Part shown: positions 6,413 through 11,121 of the stretch, piece after piece
Numbering within the stretch: the stretch's first letter is position 1
How the letters are laid out: each line of letters starts with the position of its first letter
NCBI GenBank assembly: GCA_964194845.1
Contig: CAXMNX010000030.1
Span: 1 to 11,121 of the forward strand
DNA length: 11,121 bases
Direction: 5' to 3'
From: CAXMNX01 sp964194845
Lineage (GTDB): Bacteria; Pseudomonadota; Alphaproteobacteria; Rhodobacterales; Rhodobacteraceae
The notes under the pieces: model-generated
What the model saw: the letters and a program-made list of their open reading frames with translations, nothing else
Told to the model about the DNA's origin: nothing
The model's database searches: none
Made by a program: the position numbers and the translations under genes

Positions 6413-7402
6413 CTATTCCAATTCGCGCACGGTCAGCGCACGCTGAATTTCCTGCCGGACCAGTTTGCGCACATTGCGGGTGATGCGCTCACCCAGCTCG
6501 CCCTGCATTTCCTCGCGGATCAGCGACGCAACCAGCGGATGCAAGGACGCCGCGTCTATCTGGGCGACGTCGGGTTCGCCATGAAGATCTTTCACGCGCT
6601 CGGTAGAAATTACCTCCTCACGTTGCTCGATCTCATCCACTACGGCGTCAGGCAGCGATGCAGCGACTGCCTCGGCCAGCGCCTCTTCAAAAGATTCGTC
6701 GGTGGCGATATCTTCTATGGTCTCTTCATCTGCTTCTGCGTCGGCGTCCAATTTCTCAGTTGAAAGCGCAACTGGTTCGTCGATTATCGCGTCCTCGCTG
6801 TCCGACTGCGCGGTATCCGCCTCGGCCACGGTGCCAGGATCAGACACCTCAGATTGCACCGCGTCGCGGGGCGCGTCTGCATCATCGGACAGGTCGGCAT
6901 CCGGCAGCCCCGTGCCACTTTCAGAAAACTCTGCGGTATCTAGCGGCGATTTCTCATCTTCGTCGGCTCCGTGGCGAAAAGTTGCGGCGGACATTGGCTC
7001 GGTCTCTTCCGGCACATCGTCGTTCGCCGGGCCGGTTTCGATCAGGGAAATTTCGCTTAACCGCAGACTGCGTGGCCGGTCGCCTTGAAGCTCGTTCTCG
7101 GAACGCTTGTAGACGATCCGGTCAGGCCGGTGCTGATCCTGATCCTCGCTGCCGTCCGGCTCCCATTCATCGACGGTTTCCGATACCGCCGCCTCCAATT
7201 CCGCAATGCGGTCTTCCAGCGATTTTCGCTGGGAATTATGGCCGATCATCGAAGGCTCGATCCGTTGCGCTTCGGTCAGCACCAGCGCCTCCGGTCCTTC
7301 CGGCAGGATGGTGCGTCGATTTCGCGGCAATTCACTGGAAACCAATCGTCGGACCGACGACAGCATATCTTCAACATCCTGACCTGATACCGACTTTGAC
7401 AT
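6413..7402 (-). CDS. Acidic, mostly disordered protein with PopZ-like end motifs
   Basis: This 329-residue protein has three parts. The N-terminal helix (residues 5-24, VSGQDVEDMLSSVRRLVSSE) resembles the short N-terminal motif of PopZ/DUF2497 proteins (EEILASIRRII). The middle, about 95-280, is very rich in Asp, Glu, Ala and Ser with almost no hydrophobic clusters and looks disordered; a WEPDGSE motif sits before it. The C-terminal 43 residues (from LHPLVASLIREEMQGELGER at 287) form a basic-acidic helical block ending QEIQRALTVRELE. Helix, acidic linker, helical end block is the architecture of the polar-organising protein PopZ, but sequence identity looks low, so homology is an inference. 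I chose ATG at 7402 (AGGAGAG upstream) over ATG at 7432, which lacks a ribosome-binding site. The gene lies 67 bases after tolC. Confidence 0.75.
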   Translation of the reverse strand: MSKSVSGQDVEDMLSSVRRLVSSELPRNRRTILPEGPEALVLTEAQRIEPSMIGHNSQRKSLEDRIAELEAAVSETVDEWEPDGSEDQDQHRPDRIVYKRSENELQGDRPRSLRLSEISLIETGPANDDVPEETEPMSAATFRHGADEDEKSPLDTAEFSESGTGLPDADLSDDADAPRDAVQSEVSDPGTVAEADTAQSDSEDAIIDEPVALSTEKLDADAEADEETIEDIATDESFEEALAEAVAASLPDAVVDEIEQREEVISTERVKDLHGEPDVAQIDAASLHPLVASLIREEMQGELGERITRNVRKLVRQEIQRALTVRELE

Positions 7403-7469
7403 TGCGCCCGACTCTCCTGGCCCCGAATACATCGTAACCGGTGGTCAGATGCCAGACAACCGTTCGCAG

Positions 7470-8830
7470 CTATTCCTTGCCAAGCGCGCGCATCACACGG
7501 TCAAGTTGCCGGGATTGCTTGCTGACCTGCCCGCGCGGGGCATCCTTGACCGAATTATAGTACTCAGCAGGGTCATAGATGGGAACATTCAGCCGTAGAT
7601 GTTCGGCCGTCAAAAGCCCCATGGAATCAAGCGCTTCATAGAACGCAATATAACGATCGAACTGGGCCGATACGCGGTTCGTTTGGGCGTCCAGAACCTC
7701 TTGTTCCTGATCAAGAACATCAAGGGTTGTCCGGGCGCCAAGCTGGAACTCCTCGCGGACACCACGCAAGGCCAGCTCGGCGGCTCGCACCTGCCGGTCA
7801 GAGGCATCAATCGAGGCCACGGCCACCGCCAGGTTGGCATAGGCATTGCCAACCTGCTGATCGACAAGAAGACCGGTTGTATAGAGAAACGCCCGCGCCT
7901 GATCGCGCCCGGCCCGCGCCTGGCGAAGCCGCGAGGGTATTGCGCCGCCCTGATAAATCGGTCCGCTCAGCGAAATGCCAAGCGAGGTTGCATCGTCACC
8001 ATCGTCATCCACCGACAGACTGCCAGTGGCATTCACGGAAGGCTGCATCGCGCGTGCTGCCTGATCGACCAGCAAATCAGCAGCCTTGACCTGATGCTGA
8101 ACCTGCACGACTTGCGGATTTTTGGTCCTGGCAATCGACCGCGCCGCTTCCTCGGTCGACGGAATCGCGGGCGGCGGCGGCGGCGTGGAAAGCAAACCGG
8201 GGTAGGCACCCACAACGGCGCGGTATTGCTCGTGCGCGCGCGCCAACGCGCCCTGCTCGGCGGCCAGACCGCTGCGTGCGGCGGCCAGTCGCGCCTCGGC
8301 AAGCGACACATCGGTGCGCGTCACCTCGCCCACTTCGAACCGGTCACGCGTCGCGCGCAATTGCTGGGTCAGCAGGCGCACGTTGTTTTGTGTGAGTTCA
8401 ACAAACGCCTCCGAACGCAGGACAGTCAGAAAGGCCCGCACCGCATTCAAAAGCGTGGTGTTTTCGACATCGACCAGCACCGCGCGGGTCGCCAGAACTG
8501 TTTCTTTCGCGGCGTCGATCCCAAGCTGCGACCGGCCAAAATCGTAAAGAAGCATCTCGCCGCTTAGCGACAGTGTGCCGAAAATTCGTCGCCAAGCGTC
8601 GGGTCGATGTAATTGACGTTGGCGGCATAGCTCAGGATTGGCCTGAGCAGTGCGACCGCCTGGGCCACATCTTCGTCAGCCGCACGAAGGACCGCGCGGT
8701 TCTGTTGGATCAGGCCGCTCGATTTGTAAGTCGCGACAAGCGTGTCGGTCAGAGTCTCAGCCGAAGCTGTCGATGTCACTGCAAACCCGCCAACGAAAAC
8801 GAAAACTTTTGCAATATCAGTTGATTTCAC
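7470..8830 (-). pseudogene. tolC: TolC-family outer membrane channel, split by a frameshift
   Basis: This is a type I secretion/efflux outer membrane factor. The gene starts at GTG 8830 (AAGGA 6 nt upstream) with a signal peptide ending TASTASA-ET-style (cleavage near STASA/ETLTD). It runs through RAVLRAADEDVAQAVALLRP and NVNYIDPTLGDEFS, then hits TAA at 8566-8564. The rest continues in another frame as TLSLSGEMLLYDFGRSQLG and on to 7470. That part carries TolC hallmarks: EVTRTDVSLAEARLAAARSG, PIYQGGAIPSRLRQARAG and LGARTTLDVLDQEQEVLDAQ. One missing base between about 8577 and 8587, near TTTTCGG on the - strand, explains the switch and restores GDEFSGTLSLSG; total length would then be about 450 residues, normal for the family. 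The long, clean downstream frame suggests a very recent mutation or a sequencing error. A five-proline run lies in the middle. It follows the methyltransferase gene by 25 bases. Confidence 0.9.
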
Positions 8831-8855
8831 GAAAATTCCTTCTCGGTTTCCCCAC

Positions 8856-9509
8856 TCACAAAGCAAATTCCGCAGCACGGTGAAATCCTGCCAGGACCGG
8901 CCCGCTGGCGTTGAAGGCATAGCGCCAGTCGACTGCGGCATCCGTGCGATAACCGACCTTCACGGTGCCAAGATGACCATCATCGAAGATCGCAACGATG
9001 CGCCCGCCCGCTTTCAGCTGATCGGTCAGCGCATCCGGCACCACTTCGACACCGCCCTCGATAAGAATGACGTCGTATGGCCCGTGTTTTGCAGCACCTT
9101 CGGCCAGCCGCCCCTCGACAACCGCGACATTGTCAGCTCCTGCGGCCGATATTGCCGCCTCGGCCTCAGCACAAAACTCGGCATTGTCTTCCAGCGCAAT
9201 CACCGCCTCGGCCAGATGCGCCGCAACCGCCGCCGAATATCCAAATCCGCATGCCACATCCAGCACCAGATCGCCGGGCTGAATGTCAGCCACTTCCAGC
9301 ATTTTGGCGAATGTGCGCGGTTCCAGCAGCACCCGGCCCTGCCCGATATCGAGGTTTTCTCCGGCATATGCAGCCTCGCGTCGACCATCCGGCACGAACG
9401 CTTCGCGCGGGACGATCAGCATCGCATTGATGATCGGAAACTTGGTGACATCTGACGGCCGAACTTGCGTGTCGACCATGATTGTCCGGCGGCGCGCGAA
9501 CTCACTCAT
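8856..9509 (-). CDS. pcm: Protein-L-isoaspartate O-methyltransferase family protein
   Basis: This 217-residue SAM-dependent methyltransferase has the PCMT fold order: MVDTQVRPSDVTKFPIINAM (11-30), VPREAFVP (33-40), AYAGENLDIGQGR (47-59), then SAM motif I VLDVACGFGY (82-91) and later GPYDVILIEGG. True isoaspartate methyltransferases carry T-I-S-x-P after the GxGQ turn. Here the place reads VLLEP, so the usual Ser is missing and activity on isoaspartyl residues is doubtful; it may methylate something else. ATG at 9509 has only a moderate purine-rich site (AAAGAG). It is the first gene of the run into tolC, the PopZ-like gene and the YdjM-like gene. That linkage with tolC is one I recall as recurrent in Rhodobacteraceae. 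Confidence 0.85.
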   Translation of the reverse strand: MSEFARRRTIMVDTQVRPSDVTKFPIINAMLIVPREAFVPDGRREAAYAGENLDIGQGRVLLEPRTFAKMLEVADIQPGDLVLDVACGFGYSAAVAAHLAEAVIALEDNAEFCAEAEAAISAAGADNVAVVEGRLAEGAAKHGPYDVILIEGGVEVVPDALTDQLKAGGRIVAIFDDGHLGTVKVGYRTDAAVDWRYAFNASGPVLAGFHRAAEFAL

Positions 9510-9599
9510 TTTCTAAACTCTTTCGTTCAGATAGTTATTTTGTCTTGAACCACAGATAGCTAACACGGGCAAGCAGCCAAGCGCCAATCGCACTTGCGC

Positions 9600-9610
9600 G
9601 GTCCTGGACC
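9600..9610. repeat. Palindrome GGTCC-T-GGACC upstream of pcm
   Basis: This 11-bp palindrome lies about 90 bases upstream of the pcm start. A near copy (GTCCTGGAC, 10907-10915) lies upstream of lysE, and a related form (GGTCTGGACC) lies after the lipoprotein gene. Function is unknown. Confidence 0.3.
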
Positions 9611-9826
9611 ATCCACTATCAGCGCCGCCCGCTGCGCATCATTTGCAGCATACACAGACAAGTCCACGGCACGACTTGAACGAAGCATCCCGAAATCATT
9701 TGTGAGGCGACGGCGACGTACTTCTAGCTCTGCGATGTGTCGCTCAATCTACGCTACCAGCCGCAACATATGGTGTCGAAATATTTATCACGAGGTCTCA
9801 TGGACTTTTTCGCTGCCCTGATCTGT

Positions 9827-9849
9827 CGGCGGCACCTACGAAACCGCCG
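9827..9849 (-). terminator. GC-rich stem-loop downstream of the small secreted ORF
   Basis: CGGCGG (9827-9832) pairs with CCGCCG (9844-9849) over an 11-nt loop, about 42 nt past the TGA at 9891. No T tract follows in either direction, so this is a possible factor-dependent terminator only. Confidence 0.25.
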
Positions 9850-9890
9850 TCCCCGGCTAAAGTCAGTTTAATCTAACAAGACTCTCCAGG

Positions 9891-10112
9891 TCATTTGGCC
9901 TCTGCCGCCGCTCTGGTTGAAAATATGCAACTCCCTCCCCAGTCACAACAATTTAGGGGGTGGTTGGTGTCAGGTCGCTCCGAGACGGCTATCGTCAAGG
10001 ACACAGGTTCAACAGTTTGAGACGCGGGTTGTAGCGTATCTTGCGCTAAGGCTGCCGTACTCAATTCAAGAGTACTAAGAAGGGCAAGAACGAAAATTTT
10101 CGATCCAGTCAT
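9891..10112 (-). CDS. Candidate small secreted Cys-containing protein
   Basis: This is a 73-residue frame starting MTGSKIFVLALLSTLELSTA and continuing ALAQDTLQP. A positively charged start, a hydrophobic core and an ALA/QD cleavage site at about residue 24 make a credible Sec signal peptide. The mature part of about 50 residues contains three cysteines in LNCCDWGGSC near the C terminus, which could form a disulphide or bind metal. The ATG at 10112 has no visible ribosome-binding site. An in-frame ATG at 10160 has GAG 6 nt upstream, but it would put 16 residues before the signal peptide. I do not recognise the family. Base composition is more AT-rich than in the flanking genes, which fits a young, transferred or chance frame. 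Confidence 0.4.
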   Translation of the reverse strand: MTGSKIFVLALLSTLELSTAALAQDTLQPASQTVEPVSLTIAVSERPDTNHPLNCCDWGGSCIFSTRAAAEAK

Positions 10113-10214
10113 AAAACAAACGTATATCGGGACAAATACATCCGCCAGTAAGTTGGCCATCACAATCTCGACATAGTGAGGTTCTTAATTGAAGACGATA
10201 TTGCCCCGGAACCG

Positions 10215-10231
10215 GCCTGAGGCAGTCAGGC
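10215..10231 (-). terminator. Stem-loop over the lysE stop codon
   Basis: GCCTGA-GGCAG-TCAGGC is a perfect 6-bp stem whose right arm includes the TGA (10228-10226) of the exporter gene. The adjoining CCGG-AA-CCGG (10206-10215) shares its last base with the stem. No T tract follows, so termination is only suggested. Confidence 0.3.
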
Positions 10232-10816
10232 GAGCGAAAGCGCCGCCAGCGCGACAACCGCCAGCATCGCCCCGGCCATCAGCAGGTTGATGCGAAACTG
10301 CACACGCGCCTCCAGTTCGAGCCTCTGCACGGCGCTGCCGGCAACCAGCCACAGCAAGTGGATCGGGATCCAGATCGCGTTGAGTATGGCGAATTTGATC
10401 AGGGTTTCTGTCAGCAAATGCCCCGGCAGAAAGGCGAACCCGCTGAACAGGGTTGTGTTCACCGCATAGGCTTTTGGGTTGATCGCCTGCAAAATGATGC
10501 CCGAAAAGAAGCCGGGCTGGCCCTTTGCTTCGATGAAAGCAATTCGCGCGCCGGCAAAAGCAATCCGGAACGCGAGGTACAGAAGATAGGCCGCAGACAA
10601 ACCAAGCAGGACATTCCGTATGATCGGGCTGGCAAATATCACCGCGGCCAGGCCAGAGACCACGGCAAGGGCGACCAGGTTAGTTCCGACAAAAAGCCCC
10701 GCCACATACCACAACCCAGCCCGACTGCCGAAAGCGGCGCCGACACCGGCCGTTGACAGGACGCCGGGGCCGGGTGTGATGATCAGCAGAAAAACTGCTA
10801 GGGCAAATGACCACAA
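10226..10816 (-). CDS. LysE/RhtB family amino-acid exporter
   Basis: This 196-residue inner-membrane protein has about six hydrophobic segments. The family signature ITPGPGVLSTAGVGAAFG lies at 13-30, with GLFVGTN at 40-46 and the conserved NPKAY at 113-117. LysE/RhtB proteins export amino acids such as lysine, homoserine or threonine by proton exchange; the substrate here cannot be read from sequence. The start is TTG at 10816, with AGG 8 nt upstream. No in-frame ATG or GTG exists before an upstream TGA, and the protein aligns naturally from WSFALAVFLL, so TTG is the best choice. Upstream DNA shares two blocks with the pcm upstream region. It appears monocistronic. Confidence 0.9.
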   Translation of the reverse strand: MWSFALAVFLLIITPGPGVLSTAGVGAAFGSRAGLWYVAGLFVGTNLVALAVVSGLAAVIFASPIIRNVLLGLSAAYLLYLAFRIAFAGARIAFIEAKGQPGFFSGIILQAINPKAYAVNTTLFSGFAFLPGHLLTETLIKFAILNAIWIPIHLLWLVAGSAVQRLELEARVQFRINLLMAGAMLAVVALAALSLA

Positions 10817-11121
10817 ATCAGAGGCCTGAATTCCCGGAGCGCTTCATTCCGCCGCCCTTTTACACGCCTGTTACGCCGAAAAAAGTTTCGTGTATGCCTA
10901 ACACGGGTCCTGGACGATAGCAGCCAAAAAAAGTGGCGCTGACAGGGGGATTCCACGGACGACATAAAATCGACTTTTGACTTCAACGGCGTCGGTCTGA
11001 TGGGCTGGGTGATGGCCAGGAATACTGTCGATAAACCGGTGCTGTCAGTCCAATTCGAACCAGTCTCTGCCAGGCCAGTGTTACTTTCCTTTATGCCGGG
11101 AAAAAGATCGCGCCACTCGGC
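10817..11121. other. Region upstream of lysE with no convincing gene
   Basis: The part near 10880-10930 on the - strand likely holds the lysE promoter: TTGGCT (10927-10922) with GTGTTA 17 nt further on. A small inverted repeat CGAAA/TTTCG lies at 10877-10890. A - strand frame is open from the right edge to 10798 but has poor bias and overlaps lysE. At the extreme right a - strand frame ends in TAA at 11093-11091 after a readable GAIFFPA, possibly the tail of a gene outside the window, but nine residues are too few to call. Confidence 0.45.

Larger units (their letters stand above)
9510..9890. other. Gene-poor, AT-richer spacer
   Basis: No convincing gene was found here. The part nearest pcm should hold its promoter; on the - strand TTGGCT (about 9580-9575) followed by CTATCTG and a second CTATCTG 24 bases on (9558-9552 and 9534-9528) are the visible elements. 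A - strand frame from 9769 to 9560 is open apart from one TAG at 9751-9749. Short + strand frames have poor codon bias. A hairpin sits at 9827-9849. Confidence 0.5.

Noticed and set aside
8161..8200. GGC-repeat tract within tolC
   Set aside because: It encodes a short proline run in frame in a surface-exposed part of TolC; no sign of phase variation at this site, and the frameshift is elsewhere.
7599..8567. 322-codon + strand open frame across tolC
   Set aside because: It is antisense to TolC coding sequence with clear family motifs on the - strand; no function or start signal on +.
8581..8587. Programmed ribosomal frameshifting at TTTTC in tolC
   Set aside because: The sequence is not an X-XXY-YYZ heptamer in the required frame, the T run is only four long, and there is no biological precedent for TolC; mutation or base-call error is simpler.
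9770..9871. 33-codon + strand frame ending RPRLKSV, possibly a transposase tail
   Set aside because: No transposase motif, no terminal inverted repeats and no target duplication were visible, so no insertion element is called.
10798..11121. - strand frame open from the right edge into lysE
   Set aside because: It contains a run of Arg/Phe-rich low-quality sequence, overlaps the lysE start and has no family resemblance; treated as a chance frame.

Overview
The window looks like chromosomal DNA of an alphaproteobacterium, most likely a member of the Rhodobacteraceae (Roseobacter group). This rests on high-GC codon use, the protein styles, and the neighbourhood isoaspartate-methyltransferase-like / TolC / acidic IRRL-motif protein, which I recall as typical of that family. 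No database was consulted. There are no rRNA, tRNA or CRISPR features and no intact mobile element. Only hom, a small lipoprotein gene and their leader lie on the + strand; every other gene is on the - strand.

Layout. (1) Positions 1-1126, - strand: three coupled Flp/Tad pilus genes, namely two TadE-like pseudopilins and the first 83 codons of a TadG-like protein that runs off the left edge. (2) 1332-2768, - strand: a complete Glu/Leu/Phe/Val-type dehydrogenase with a strong Shine-Dalgarno sequence, a plausible promoter carrying an inverted repeat, and a stem-loop terminator. (3) 2966-4050, - strand: a TetR-family regulator translationally coupled (ATGA overlap) to a two-TM protein of unknown function. 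A perfect TetR-style palindrome lies between tetR and the divergent genes. (4) 4135-5795, + strand: a small predicted lipoprotein followed by homoserine dehydrogenase (hom) with a hairpin-rich leader. (5) 5824-9509, - strand: a four-gene run read as pcm-like methyltransferase, TolC-family outer membrane channel, acidic PopZ-like protein, then a YdjM-like membrane protein. The tolC gene is split by a single-base frameshift near 8577-8587. (6) 9510-10225: an AT-richer, gene-poor stretch containing a candidate small secreted Cys-rich protein and a broken reading frame. (7) 10226-10816, - strand: a LysE/RhtB-type exporter starting at TTG. (8) 10817-11121: upstream DNA with no convincing gene.

How the genes relate. 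The Tad genes would supply minor pilins of an adhesion pilus. The amino-acid dehydrogenase, homoserine dehydrogenase and LysE-type exporter all touch amino-acid metabolism but form separate transcription units. The methyltransferase-to-YdjM run looks like one transcript concerned with the envelope. I found no clear new defence or mobile system. The most useful leads are the tolC frameshift, the TetR operator overlapping two divergent promoters, the small secreted protein, and sequence blocks shared by the upstream regions of pcm and lysE.
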